A stretch of DNA of 64,000 nucleotides from Eucalyptus grandis. Lineage: Eukaryota; Streptophyta; Magnoliopsida; Myrtales; Myrtaceae. This document shows positions 12,501 through 25,142 of this stretch, piece by piece; within the stretch, counting starts at the first letter, position 1, and each line of letters begins with the position of its first letter. A model generated the notes under the pieces. It was not told where the DNA came from. It made no database searches and saw only the letters and a list, made by a program, of their open reading frames with translations. The stretch covers positions 17,104,520 through 17,168,519 of the forward strand of contig NC_052615.1 of the NCBI RefSeq assembly GCF_016545825.1, read 5' to 3'. The position numbers and the translations under genes are program-made.

Positions 12501-15500
12501 ATTGCGATAGAGAGTTAAATTGGGATGGTGGTGCCACTTGAGGGTTTTCAAGGGTTAAAAGTAATTTGAAATAAATACGCTCGCATGATATGAGTACGAA
12601 GATTTTTCAAGATATTATTCCTTAAAAATGAGATGAATGTGATGGGACTTTACCTGAGAGAACGGGCTGAATGCCATTGAGGATGATGGAGACGGCGAGG
12701 TAGGGGGAGAGCTCGGAGACGGCGTCGGAGACGGTGGTGCCGCTCGTGAAGACGTAGCTGATGACATTGCGCAGCGCCAGCACCACGATCGCCAGGAAGA
12801 CCGCGATGAGGAAGGAGCTGGACGTCACCACGATCACCGCGAACGACGCTGCTCTCGGGTGCCCGGCTCCCAGCTCGTTGCTTACCCTCACGCTGCATTT
12901 ACACGAACACTTTGCCAAATTCAAGGCCCAAAAAAGGAAAAAGAAAACAAAAAAAATGTATCTAAATTCACAGGAATATATGAAATTACATTTCGATAGA
13001 AGAGATTTATAACGAAATGAATATATATGTGGAATTTATAAATGTTGGACGAATGTGGGGACAATTTGTCAAATTCTAAAAAAATTCTAAATTTATTATA
13101 CCATGGCCAGGACATCTTCGTATGTGGCTAGCGACTCTTGTTGACCCTTAGTAAAAGATTTTTTTTTTAAAAGAAAAGAAAAGAAAGAAAAACAAATTTT
13201 TTAAAAAAAAAAAAAAATATTTAAAAATATTATTTAAAAATGTCAACATTAGCCTGACCTTGCCATATTGGATGATCGACATTTATGTGATCGATTTCCA
13301 GATAAAATTGACTGAATGATCTCAATTGATAAATTGTGAAAAATTTTAGAACTTAATTGACATAATTGAAGGTTTATGACTAAATTTGCACAAGATAGAT
13401 TTAGAACTTATTTGGTAATTTCCCCAACAAATGTGATATCAACTTCTCACTTTTTTTGGATTTTCAACTTATGCAAGCACAAGCATCGTGAGTGCTTGCA
13501 TGCTGTATGCCATTCTTTACGTGACATGAGAACAAAACAGGAGGAAAATGCGTACCCCACTCAACTAGCTAAAAGCTAACATGGGTCGACAGTTTTTTAT
13601 GCATTTCTTTGATGATAAGTTCTTTGTGGTCACTTTCTAAAATATTTCGCCCGAAATGCCAAAATAACATTAATTGATTAAAAAGAAATTATAATGGTTG
13701 CAACGACTTTCTCGACTGACCTTGCAGCTGCATTGAATCCCACAGAGATCATGTAGACCCATCCGGAGATCGTCATGCTGCAACACGAATTGATTAGAAT
13801 AAATTAGTTGGATCTCAAGATCTGCAACACGAATTGATTAAAATAAATTAGTTGGATCTCAAGATTAGAGGGACGAACAATTGAGTCAGCAAAAAGCAAT
13901 ATAAGGAAGCACAAGAGGAGACAAGTCGTCTCGAGAGATTTCTAGTTGCCTAGCATCGGAATTATTCGCACGACACTCGGCACGAGATGATCGGCTTAAA
14001 TGGACGTGGACCATGTGTTCTTTTCGTTCAAAATTAACCCTAGTCCACATGAAAATACCATATGGTTTCCTATAGCAGTCCGAACAAGTGCGGTTGCATG
14101 GATGTCCAAGTCATGGTTATTGCCGTTTTGGCCCCTTCTGTTCTGGCGTCTGTCGCGGGTTGCGGTCTTCGCGAGGAGTAATAAATAAGAGAAGGAGACT
14201 GGCTTGTCCAATTAGGAATAGTAGAGGAAGGACCGACGGTTGATGTTCTCGCATCGGGAAGGACCCAAGTATCTAGACACTGGTCCAACTTGCCCTCCTA
14301 AGACGCATTCACCTAACCCTAGGGTATAGTAGCCGGCGAGGGCATCGATCGGCCGCTATGTACCTTAGTTGATATGGTGAGTGACGTGATAGTCTATGAG
14401 CATGCTTTTATATAAGCAGCTCATATTATGTACATTTCGTAAGAATGTCAGGAATCATTGAATTGTGTCATTGTTATGGACGGACATTTTGCGTATTTAG
14501 TGCTAATCATACTATCTATCTATAGTCTTTCGAAAGAATCGGGGGAAGAAACATCACCCGAAAGCTTCGGCGAGACGTAGTAAAGCGAAAGGTTGGACTA
14601 ACCAGATGGAGAGAGCGTCCAGGGCAATCTCAGCGTCCTGGAGCAGGCCAGCGATCAGCACCAAGATCTGATAATACCAGGTCTCCAGGCACAGCATCAC
14701 CGCCGACGCCGTTGAGAGCTTCAAGAAGTCCCACAACCCCGTGAAGGCCTGCGAGCTGAAACCCCTCCAGGTGAGCTTGCACCGGTCGCTCACCAGTATG
14801 TACACGAACTGCGCCACCACGATGACCCACCACGAGAAGCTCAGCATGAGGGAGGCCCCGAGGAGGCCGACCCCGAGCTTGTAGATCACGATCCAGCTAA
14901 GAAGGAGGTGCATGGCGAAGGTCGCGGCGGATATGTAGGCGCTCGGGAAAATGATGCTCTGCGCCTGCAGGAACTTCTGGATCGGGAAGTTGGCGGCGTA
15001 GGCGAAGATCTGGGGGATGAGGCCATAGACGAAGACCGCCGCCGCGGATGCGATGGAGGTGGACTCGCCAAGGAGGAGGAGGAGTTGCTTGGAGAATATG
15101 TAGATGAACATGACTGGGATCGCGGTCGCCATCAGGAGGATCGTCGATCGCTGGAGGTAGACGCCGAGCATCTCGTACTTGTGGGCGCCGTAGGCTTGCC
15201 CGCATAGCGTCTCCACCGCGCTCCCCATCCCGAGCTACATCGGCGGCCGATCAATGCACCGGCCAGCGATTTTGCAATGGATACGTCAGGCATAGCGAAG
15301 GACAAAGTACAACATTAATGAAGCAATTCATTAGGAGGCCTATGCAAGTTAAACGTTGTTTTCCGTGTGTCCGTGTCCAATGCGAAACATACGGAAGTTT
15401 CGGGACAAGTGGGACAGACCTTACTTAACTTTCTAGGAAAGATGATTGAAATGATGTCATGGACAAAATGATTGCGTACCATGAGGCCGTAGGCGAAGAT

Positions 15501-15824
15501 TTGGATGCCATTGTTGCCGAGGGAGGCAGCGGCGAGCTCGAGGTTGCCAAGGTGGCCGCATAAGATCTGGGTGGACATGGAGGTGACGTTGTTGAGAAGG
15601 TAGACGACAACGGCGGGCGCGGCGAGGCGGAAGAGAGTCTTGAGCTCGATCCGCGTGGCCCGCCAGAGGCGCCTGAAGCGGGGCAGCTCGGTGTCGGATA
15701 GCATGTCCTCCAGGGCCGAGCTAACCGTCTCCACCGCGGGCTGCTGCTTGGGTTGCAACAGCGGTTCTTGGTGCTGGTCGCTTTCGTCACTGGCTATGAT
15801 GCCATCTCTCCCTGTAGAGTCCAT
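9549..15824 (-). CDS. MATE/DTX efflux transporter, DTX33/34/35-like
   Basis: Exons on the minus strand: 15480-15824, 14603-15234, 13721-13777, 12654-12892, 10080-10198, 9844-9930, and tentatively 9549-9590. Phases agree at every junction and the first six give 493 codons. Landmarks in order: [124 protein letters not shown] and GIWSGMIGG. This is the whole MATE fold, expected to act as a proton-coupled exporter of secondary metabolites at the tonoplast or plasma membrane. The usual C-terminal EVEEASKRLDKW-like tail is not evident. Either a 14-codon last exon (acceptor ACAGTGAG, ending NKR, stop at 9551-9549) or read-through to a stop at 9802 would close the frame. Unlike its neighbour it has no intron inside exon 2. 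Confidence 0.92.
12250..12560. repeat. Intronic inverted element with an internal tandem duplication
   Basis: In the 2.45-kb intron, 'gacatgacacttggaagga' with its following 60 bases occurs at about 12388 and again at about 12482. An inverted relative (tatcatataattccttcc, then CATCTAACATGACA) lies at 12285-12345. Looks like a small foldback element; no coding. Confidence 0.55.
13060..13425. repeat. F1-family element remnant inside a MATE intron
   Basis: Begins with CAAATTCTAAAAAAATTCTA at about 13069 and ends with F1-type right-arm text (AGAACTTAATTGACATAATT, then a TAGAACTTATTTGG phrase). The GC-rich core is missing. Confidence 0.5.
13778..13865. repeat. 44-bp tandem duplication covering the acceptor of MATE exon 3
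   Basis: Copies 13778-13821 and 13822-13865 differ by one base (TTAGAAT against TTAAAAT). Each includes, on the minus strand, AATTCGTGTTGCAG. The downstream copy is the real acceptor at 13779/13778, the other a decoy AG 44 bp upstream. Confidence 0.9.
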
Positions 15825-15952
15825 CTCTCTCTCCCTCTCCCTCTCCCTCCCTCTCTCTCTCAGCAGTTTTTGAGTGAGAGTGGGCGGATTGAAATCAAGG
15901 TCCCAAATAATCTGCTATTTTTTTTAACTCTAGCAAGGGAAAAATTCTAGGT

Positions 15953-16278
15953 CTCTTATAGATGGAGGATAGAGCGAGGAACGTGGGCCGCAGAAGAGAC
16001 ATTCAGAATCTGAACAAGCCCGAAAATTCAGCATTTGTACATTTGGGGTCGCACCCCAAAATTGGTGACGTCATAAAATGGAATTTGTGCAGCGTATGTG
16101 CAAAGGAGATAAAAGTGGCTTTCGATACTAGCAAATACCAGTGCCACGAAGAAGAATCAAACGCAGCCGTGTCAACATCTCTCCTGGTGGCTCAACATAT
16201 TTTCAATAGCTTGGTAAAAGAAAGTAAAAAAAAAATCATAACCATTACTTAGCAAAATGAAAGAAATGACACGTGTCA
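15953..16278 (-). promoter_or_regulatory. Putative promoter of second MATE gene
   Basis: A TATA-like CTATAAGAG (minus strand, about 15954-15962) lies some 135 bp before the ATG, followed by a CT/GA-rich leader. Upstream are TGACGTCA at 16066-16073 and the palindrome GACACGTGTC at 16269-16278. The same two motif types occur at the first MATE gene. Confidence 0.45.
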
Positions 16279-16854
16279 ATTTCTCAGCAACCCTTCCCCC
16301 CTTTTTTTTTTAAAAATAATGATAATTCTAGTATTTCACGAGTATTGCGCCCTTTCTTAGCAGGTTTTAAGGTTGCAATTGACTTCCTCGTTGAGCACCA
16401 TATGGTGTGAGATGGCGCCGTCGCCTGCGCAATAAAGAAAAGCTTTTTAAGAAAGAGATGGTTGTTGGATCATGCATGACGAATCTTAGGAACTACCAAA
16501 GTCTAATTTCTATTTGTACTCGTGAGTAAAATGGCTGTTGCATGTGTTAGTCAAACCCCAATTGTGGCCATTGATTTTTGTTATTGTTGGTGTTGTTTGT
16601 CTTAGACAAGGAACTAATTTGAAGTTTCAGAATGAATGACGGCTCAAGCCGTTTTGAGCTCGAGGCTGCATCCAGCAATTCATTTCCTTGAACTCGAACT
16701 CAAACTCGACACGAGTAAAAAAGGAAAAATTGACCTAACATGGAAGTTGGGTTTGAGCTCTTTAGCTTTTGAAATGCATGAAAATTGAAATAAGCTCGCG
16801 GGTCCGATCCGATAGGACTGAGCATGTGGCGGCTCCCAAAGTTGGAAAAAGATT

Positions 16855-17010
16855 CAGGTTGATCTCAAATAATTTGCCAAAGGATCTCGAATAGCCCGCG
16901 AGGAGCTTGAGTCATCAATACATTTTTCAGTGAGACACAAATTTCAAATAATTTGCCAAAAGATCTCGAATAGCCCCAGAGGAATTTAAATCATCAATAC
17001 CTTTTTGGGT
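16855..17010. repeat. Imperfect tandem repeat, about 75 bp, two copies
   Basis: The phrase CAAATAATTTGCCAAA, then GATCTCGAATAGCCC and ATCATCAATAC, occurs twice in the same order (near 16867 and 16947). No coding meaning seen. Confidence 0.7.
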
Positions 17011-18043
17011 GAGATGCAAGAGAAGGGTTTTGTGCGATTATTGCAAATTAGGAGTCTCATCGATTGTGCATATTGCATTATTCCAAAAAATTGTACTTGC
17101 TCCGTTCATTCCGAAATATATTAATTTAAAATTTACTGAAAGCTGAAAGTGAATGACTTTACATATTATGAGACATCAAACGTACGGAAAGAACATTTTC
17201 ACAATTGCAAAGTGTGTTTAATGCGACCATTGTGTGTTCATCTTTTTATCTTTTATAGGTTCGAGGAGGTTCAAGGAGTCTTAAAAAGCTAAAATGCTCA
17301 TTCCAGCTAACAATTGACCTAGACTAAACCAATCCACATGAAACTGACAGTTGCAATTAAAACGCTGTCTTTTTCTGTCCATGTCCTCCCAACAGAGCAA
17401 TGGTGCTGCCTCCACCACGTATTTTCTCTAGGAAACCGAATAATAATTAGGAATGAGTCGATAAATATTGATACGAATATTCACATATGATTTTTTTTGC
17501 GTAATCTTTTCAAATTCGAATAATATTATAGATTTGAAGGAAAAGTTAAAAATATACTTTGACTTTTTATAAATCTAGACGAATAACCCTAATTGAAATT
17601 AACACATGCTCACTTGAACTAAGTATAAATTACATTGCCAAATCAACACCAAACGTAAGCATTTTATACGCTGTCAATATATATTTCACATTGAAAATGA
17701 GCATTGAATTGGTCTTGAGAGATCATGTGCATCGTGATTATTTTTTTTTCTTTTGGTTTTCTAGATTCAATTGTTGGATTAATGAATTTAAGCGAATTTC
17801 ATAAAATATTTATTTAGGTTCCTCAACCGGTTGCCATGGACTTGTGAAAGAAATTTGCTGTCAACTCGTCTTGGTCATTTTATAATATAACTGAGATGAT
17901 TACAATAGCACCTCTTTTAATAAAACATATGAAGGATCTTTCATGAAAGCGAATCTTTTCGGACATCCTTAGCAACTACATCAATTTAGTTTTAATCTTA
18001 CAGTAGGTGGAACTTCAACATCATGGTCATGCATCAAACTAAG

Positions 18044-18047
<4 letters not shown>

Positions 18048-18110
<63 letters not shown>
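18048..18110. repeat. (CT)n microsatellite
   Basis: About 28 CT units followed by ATCTCTC, within repeat copy A. The equivalent place in copy C is the short CTCTCTCTTTCTCTCTC at about 22864. Confidence 0.95.
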
Positions 18111-18112
<2 letters not shown>

Positions 18113-18239
18113 AATCGTATCCATCGCGCATATTCCATCATTACCATTTTGGGTGAAACTAACAAAAAATAAAATAAAATTCACCCACAAGTTAGGAATC
18201 ACATTGATCACGCATCCCTTTATTTATGAAAGGCAAAAA

Positions 18240-18570
18240 CTACCAAAAAAATCTTTATACATGGATGCTGAAAGACAAACAATATTGGCATAACATTTTT
18301 ACCAAAAAAAAAAAAAAACAATATTGGCATGACACTCACGTGGTTTAAAGGAAATAAAAAACGATGTTTTAGTTAAAAAATCATCTAACGGAATCTTAAC
18401 GGAGAATAAATGAGTACAAGTTTGGGATTTTTTATATTATAAGAAAAAAGTGTAAATACGTCATAGTGTCATAGTTTGGGGTTTTTTATGTCAACAAAAA
18501 AATATGTTTAAGATAAATATGTCACAGTGAGCATAATTTATAGTTTTTTTTATAGTCTTTTCTCATTTCT
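18240..18570. repeat. F2-family element nested in repeat copy A
   Basis: Left AAAACTACCAAAAAAATC and right GGTTTTTTTTATAGTCTTTT-like ends are inverted. Inside are F2 phrases (GTTTGGGATTTTTTATATT, GATAAATATGTCACAGTG). Copies B and C lack it at the corresponding place. Confidence 0.6.
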
Positions 18571-18681
18571 AAAAACTTGTACTCATGACTTCCATTCCGA
18601 TATTTAAAATAAAAAATATTTATCTAAATTGAAATTTATAGAAAGTGGCAAGTTAAAGATAAATCCCGCCCCAAACAGGCT

Positions 18682-21600
18682 TGTTGACACCTAAATTTTA
18701 GTGACCCATTTAGACATTTATCGTATTAAAAAATTATGGGTTAATTTTATCCCTAAAAAATAGTTAATCGCATAGCATATAGTTTTAGGTACATTTATTT
18801 TAATTTGCATTTACATTGGGCTTGTGACAAATGGGTTTGAATTGGTAGTTCTGAACTTTAATTTAATGAGTTGGATTAAGCTCACGGAGAGAGCAAATTA
18901 GCCCGAGCTGTTATAGAGAATTGACAGTGGATTTTTCAGTATTTTCGAGGAGATAATGCGAGCTCATTTTTGTGAGATTCGGAATCTGGAAAAATTCGAT
19001 TACAATCAAGGAAGTTTGGCGATGTTCGATCAATCTTTGGTGAGTTATTAAAAATAATAAAATGAACGATCTAATGGGAAAAAGGATTTCTTGCTGATCG
19101 CGTGAATGTAAACTTGCGGACAAAGACATTAGAAAAAGGCAAGAAAGGATTAGCTGATGGGAAGAAATGTTTAAAAAATATTCTTCAATGGGGACACATT
19201 GATCCGCAATGCATACAAGGGAAAGAAAAAGAATAAAACCTCACAAAAGAAGGAAGTCGGTAGGTGATTTTCTTTAGTATATTCATATTTCCTGTTTTGA
19301 AGTGCAGAGTCGGACGCTATAAAAGCAAGCTCACTATAGACAAGCAACGAGGGGGGCCACACAATTGAAGACATGGCCATACACTGAATTGAGGGAAACA
19401 AAACACGTGAGAAAGAGAGGAGAGGTCCTTCGGCCAAGCCTTGGTCGAAACACCGCTCGTGCTATCCCTCCGCCTCGGAGCCCAGCGACATTGAGCACCT
19501 GCTGCCACGAGCTCCAACCTTAATGACGAAGCTGATGTTCGGACGTGCCACCAGCACCGACGCTCAAACAGAGAGCATCTTTGAAATTTCCGTCCAAAAC
19601 TAGCTGTGATCCAAGCTTGCTCGGAGCCTGCTCCGCAACGTTTTAAGCTGTCCCGACAAGTTCCAGCAAGCGTTTGGGCCAGGCTTCACTTTTGCCGCTA
19701 GAAGAAGTTTGCTCTCAATCAACCTTGAAAGGAAGTCCATTCGGTGGAGAGTCTGCAATGGTGCAAAGGGAAAATAAAAAATATAAATTGTGAAAGTGGT
19801 GGGAGTCAGGCGAAGAAAACGTGATCTGGATCCAAGAAGAAGAAAGTGAAGTGGAGATCTTGAAGGAGAGAGAAAGCATCACAAGAGGGATAGTCCACAA
19901 ATTCATTGCGGTCCTTTCTTTTTTTTTGCTCTAGCCAAGTTGAGGCGTCCATCGGGCCTACTCGTCCACTCGGTCAAGAACCACTATCGAAGTTTGTGTT
20001 TTGCAGGTCCATCTCGCCGTCGACGCGGTCGCTGTTTGCTGTCATCTACATTGCCGCACGCTGCCCACCGCCATCCGAGCCTCAAAATTTACATAATTAC
20101 GGCAACAAACCGAAGGATTCTCGGCGAAGGCCTGGCTTTAAATTAGAAGATTTCTTTTCCATTGCTTGCGGTGTGGAATTTACGTGCGTGCAGGTCATTC
20201 GGGTCAGAGGGACACGTGAACCCGGTCAAAAGGACCATGTCAGTTTGAAGTCCAAGAGAGCCTTCGTGAGCCAGGCCCATCTCTTAGAACTTCCGACATC
20301 CATCAAAAATTTATCGACCCATCATCATTGCTCGACACCACCAGATTAGTCCAGTGATATTGACGATCCTCGATGCTCCGGCGAGTCCTCCACCGAGCTC
20401 AGAGCCATCACCACCGCAATTCGCATGATTCGTTGTCCCTCTGAGTTTGGAAACGGTATCCGAGTGATATTGCAATTTAGGTAATAATTTTCATCAAATT
20501 GATCTTCATATATTTTTATTGCCTAATTTGTGAAATTGCTATCTCGTATGAATCTTTAAATGATGCTATCGTATCCATAAATATAAAGTATCTTTTTTAA
20601 ATTGGGAAATCTTCCTAATTTCACAACGTGCATATGATTGACGGTCCGATTTCACGCTCGAAATATGACTCGCAATCGCACGGAAAAATCGCCAATCCGA
20701 TCTCACGCTCGAGATTCAATTCGCGGTTTTATTTAAAATTGGCCAATCCGATCTCATGCACGAGATACGATACGTCAATTTATTTCCCAAAATTAAATGG
20801 ACATGGATGATATCTTGCTTGATTTGGTGCCGTGCTGTTTTTGATGCCTTTATTTGTTCGCTCCTGTAATAAAAAAAACATTTGAGTTAGATTAGGTTCA
20901 TGTTAGAATTACTTATTTTAGGATTATTTTGCATGTTTAGAATAGGAAATTTATTTATTTCAAATTCCTTAAATAAAAATTCAAAAAAGATGCATTCATT
21001 TAAGATGTTAGTTTTATATTAGGATAGATTGCATGCTTATTAAGAAAATAGAAAATCATGTGCACGTCATATAGCGTTAGGGTCACGAAATGCACGTCAT
21101 TTAGTGATTGTTGCTAGGTTCATTTAATTAGAAATTGCCCGTCATTAGAATTAAGTCATTAGGTTAATTTAGATTGCACATTTGATCATTGCATTTCTTT
21201 AGAAATTATTTTACTCATGTCATACAACTTAGGTCATATTGCCATGTCATATCATCTTAGATTAGTAGCATGCATTGCATGATTATCATTAAATAAGTGA
21301 AAAAAAAGGGAAATTGCGTGTTAATTAGAAATCATATTTAAGATTGTTGATGTGAATTCTAAACTAACAACGCAGATGCTTTTGTTGCTATGAAGTAAGT
21401 CCTGCAATTTATTCATTGCTTTCTTGGATGTTAAATTGGTGGTTTGCGCACCTGCATGATCGCCGCACATGTTAGGGAAATAATTTTAAAATCAATTCAA
21501 GCTGCCTGCCAAACATTTTTCGAAATAAAAGAGAAAGGTATCGAAAGGGCGTTAGAGAAATCTAGCGTAACCAAAGTCCCCGAACTCATAAATCTCTGGT

Positions 21601-21822
21601 TCGTAAGAGTAAAGTAAATCTCCGTTACTTTGCTTGGGTTTCTAATCGACCCACCAAAAATAAATTAGTGGCGACTCTAATTGAAAATCAATTGCATGTT
21701 AAAAACTTGAACCTAAGTCGCGAATTGGTATAGGCTTGGGAGAGCCCGAGTTAAGTCTAGGCTTAACAATCCATTAGCCAAAACCTAGGTGGTTCACACC
21801 CCGAAAAAATTTGGTCGCAACA
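18682..21822 (+). mobile_element. Solo LTR of a Ty3/gypsy-type retrotransposon
   Basis: It starts TGTTGACACC and ends GGTCGCAACA, so the terminal TGTTG/CAACA are inverted. It is flanked by perfect 5-bp duplications AGGCT (18677-18681 and 21823-21827). A TATA box TATAAAA at 19318-19324 would drive plus-strand transcription. The 3' part (21650-21822) has the 'GTGGCGACTCTAA' phrase common near the ends of plant gypsy LTRs. No primer-binding site, polyprotein frame or second LTR was found, so this is read as one 3.14-kb LTR left after recombination. A 55-bp repeat (about 20640-20775) is internal. The lineage (Tat/Athila-like) is inference. Confidence 0.8.
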
Positions 21823-23120
21823 AGGCTGAATAAAGTACATGGCTTTACGCATTATGAGATATTAAATGTACGAAATGAACATTTTCCATATTTGGAGAGT
21901 ATGCTTATTAGAACATTATATGTTCTTCTTATGATATTTCCCTGTTTTAAAGAGTTTAAAATGTTTTCGACCAAAAAAAAGAAAGGAGTTTAAAATGCTG
22001 GATGCTTCCTCGAATTAACAAGTAAGCATGACTAAAACAATTTACATGAATCTGCCAGCCGCGATTAAAAACACTTCTTCTCTACTTTCAGTGTCTACAA
22101 TTAATAAATTCATATGAAGATGATTTGCTTAGCTAATCTTGTCAGCCATTACTAGGAACTATCTCATTCTAGTTTTACTCTTATGGTAAGTGGAACTTCA
22201 ACACTACGTTTGTGCATCAAACCAAGAGAAAATTCTCTTTACCTTAGTTATTGAATTCGTGATAAAATTACCCAATCAGATATAACTCAATCTACAGCAA
22301 ATTATGTGTCCAAATGAATTCATATTCCACGAGTTTTAACTCAAACGTATAGGGTACATTCCATTATTTCGTTTTTGGGTGAAACACATACGAAAAATTT
22401 CATGCATTATTTAAAGTTAGAATTCACATCAATTGCACATATTCCAATATTTATTAAAAAGAAAAAAAAACTTGCGTTTGTGACTTTCACTCTAAAATTT
22501 AAAAATACAAAAAAAAATTAATTGAATTTAAATTTTTTAGAGAGTTGAACGTTAAAAATGAATTTCACCCTAAACAAGCCCGAGTAAAGTGCATGACTTC
22601 GCAAGAGTATGTTTGTGAGAGCATTGTATGTTCACCTTATGATTTTTCCCTGTTTCAAGGAGTTCTAAAAAGCTAGATGATTCCTCGAACTTGACAATTA
22701 AGCTCGACAAAAACAATCCACAAGTATCTGACAGCGGCTAACTATAACACTTTATTTTTATTGTCAATGTCTACCATTGGTTAAGCATATAAAGATTCTT
22801 TTACTTGCCTCGAATCTTGTCAAACAATTTGAGTAACTATCTCATTTTACTTTTAATCTTGTAGTGCTCTCTCTTTCTCTCTCTAGAGTCTCAAGTCAAA
22901 TTACAAAATTCATAATAGGTTACTCAATAAGATATAGCTCAGTTTAGATGAATTTATACTTTTAAGAGTTTTAACTCAATCGCATTGATCGTCCGTGTTC
23001 CATTACTTCCTTTTAGGGGTGAAACACACAAAAATTCTCATGCATTATTTCATCTTAGAAATCGCATAGATTGCGTATATTTCATTAATTCAAAGACATC
23101 TACTACTATCTGAGTGGTGC
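21823..23120. repeat. Unclassified tandem repeat family, copies B and C
   Basis: Copy B (about 21823-22560) and copy C (about 22561-23120) repeat the landmarks of copy A at a spacing of about 750 bp. These include 'taaagt(a/g)catg(g/a)ctt', 'ttccctgttt', 'cattcc/tattc', 'gggtgaaacacat/c' and 'catgcattattt'. No open frame is shared between copies. Confidence 0.7.
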
Positions 23121-23567
23121 AGTCACTACACCAAAAAAATAAAATAAAATAATGAACTAAGAATTTTGTCGCCTTGTAGACAACAAAACTCTTTTGCCGT
23201 GAACCGTTCGTTTGCGGTTTGCTCTGCCGTCTTTGCCTAAAGCAACAAAATTAGGTTGTCTTGCTCAAAGAAGAACGCATTTTGTGTTGCCATAAATTGG
23301 TGGAAAGCAACAAAAATTTGTTGCCGTATATAAAACTAATGGCACCAAAGGCAGTGAAAAATTTGTCGCCTTTGGTAAATTCCTTCTATCACATTAGGTT
23401 TAATTTTTAGGTTATGGACGAAGGTACATATTTTTATTTTTCGTCACCTTAGACATTGTTCATTTATTTTTAATTGGAATTATGAACAATTTCCCAATAA
23501 AAGAGAAAAAAGAAAAGAAATAGGAGGTGAAAACTCGCCAAGGGGCGGCGAACGAAGGATGAAGAAC

Positions 23568-23571
<4 letters not shown>

Positions 23572-23608
<37 letters not shown>
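23572..23608. repeat. (GA)n microsatellite, first copy
   Basis: GA run between GAAGAACAAAT and GTGCTTAGGCCC. The homologous run of the second segment is at 27961-28005. Confidence 0.95.
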
Positions 23609-23610
<2 letters not shown>

Positions 23611-24769
23611 CTTAGGCCCACCCAATGGACGGGAAAACTCCAGCCCGTAATGGACTGGAAAACCACAGCCCATATTAATTTGGCCCAACAGGCAGGAAAT
23701 TCTTGGGTTTGTTGTCTCAGGGTCGACCCAATACTGAGTTTTTCGCCTTAGGTCGTGCCCAAAGGCGACCCAACAATAATTTTGTTGGGATAATTTAATC
23801 ACCGCGTTAGAGACTTCTAGTGTAGATTGGCCAAATAAACTATATTAGATGATATGAAGTCAATTAGTGTTACTCATTACACTTGCGAGGTCGACTCACA
23901 AGCAGATCGGGTCGCTAAAGCCCATCGTCGTAAATCTTTTTCTCCTAATTAGAGTACTAACCAGGGCCCTTTTGGAATGTCCTTTGTTTAGAAACACTTA
24001 GGTTTTGTTTCCATGGCAACACTGTGAACGAATGAAAGACTTTGCATTAGACCAAAAAAGTTACATTAGACGATGCAGCACATGTACTTTGGAGAGACGT
24101 GTGGCCTTCTACCATTAGGCCAACAACCACTTTGATGATTGGTTGACCATGTTGATTGGAGATCTGCCTTAATGAACTGGGGTGGTTGGAATAAAATAAG
24201 GAGCCAAATGGGCACGACCCCCATGTGGATATGCTGCGGAATCTCGCCAATAATGGTGATGCGATTAGCCGATTTGACTAGGCACGACTCTAGCAATCGT
24301 TGATGGCTAAGGATCAACATCTAAATTCAGATGTTCAGATTCCAAATGACTATTCAAAGCAATGGTGAATCAAAATGCATGCCTTACATATAGGTTAAAG
24401 CATTTAAGTTATCTACTCATCCGTCATCAAGCTGTGCAGAGCAATGAATGCATGCTAATGCTGATCTAGTCTAGAGTTTCTATGTTGAATCATTGACAAA
24501 ATTAAAATGATGTGTATGTGCTAACTGAAGGAGTTCATAAATGGATACCCATTTTGTGATTTTGTTAATGTCTAGTCTGGTCCCATTAATGAGGAGTTAA
24601 CGAGGAATCAACAAATGGGTTTCCATTCCATGTACTTTCATTGCATAGAATTAGACCATATTCACATTACATTGTGACAATGTTTAAGGTCTTTCATCGG
24701 ATAATTTACCAGTTCTCGCATGAATTGCTAATATAAAGTACATCTCTACCGTTGAACATTCAATGGTTA

Positions 24770-25125
24770 AGATGTGGTCACCTTCTCAATTTTTCGTTTT
24801 TTGGCTTTTTATCTTTCTTCATTTCTGGTCTTTTTCCAAACGATTAGGCCCTTTGCTGATTGAAAAACATAATAATAAAATTTAAAAATCCTTAAAACGA
24901 CATCGTTTTGAGCCCCATCGGACATAACATATCGCCAACTATGCCATGTAAGATGACTAGTGATGATTGGACCATCGTGTTAGAGATTTCTAGCCTAAAT
25001 TGGCAAGATGAATTACGATGAAAAATCTTCATAAGATCTAGGACAACATTGGCCTAATTAGAAAATTTAGGATTGAATTAGCAACCATATAATATGTTTA
25101 AAACTCTTTCTAATTTGGCCAATGC
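24770..25125. repeat. F1-family element, mainly right arm
   Basis: Carries AAAACGACATCGTTTTGAGCC, ATGCCATGTAAGATGACTAG, GTGTTAGAGATTTCTAGCC and ATAATATGTTTAAAACTC in the F1 order. It closely parallels 28645-28875. A further scrap of the same arm is at 23805-23870. Confidence 0.55.
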
Positions 25126-25142
25126 TGTTGGTGCGAAAATGG

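Larger units (their letters stand above)
17050..18681. repeat. Unclassified tandem repeat family, copy A (plus partial copy)
   Basis: Landmarks in order: 'gaatgactttacatattatgag', 'gaggttcaaggagtc', 'ccaatccacatgaaactgac', 'ggtggaacttcaacatcatg', a CT run, 'cattttgggtgaaac' and 'aaatcccgccccaaacagg'. The same order recurs in copies B and C (21823-23120) and partly in D (25716-25935). Copy A is expanded by about 520 bp (17400-17920) and by an F2 element (18240-18570). Confidence 0.7.

Noticed and set aside
15962..16252. 96-codon frame upstream of the second MATE gene
   Set aside because: No domain or codon signal; it overlaps the probable promoter motifs.
19906..20349. 147-codon plus-strand frame
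   Set aside because: Lies inside the solo LTR and has no recognisable domain; LTRs of this length contain such frames by chance.
23812..23824. CTAGTGTAG as the right end of a short CACTA element starting at 23124
   Set aside because: The surrounding text (CGTTAGAGACTTCTAG...ATTGGCC) is part of an F1 right arm; the better matching CACTA terminus is at 29259-29272.
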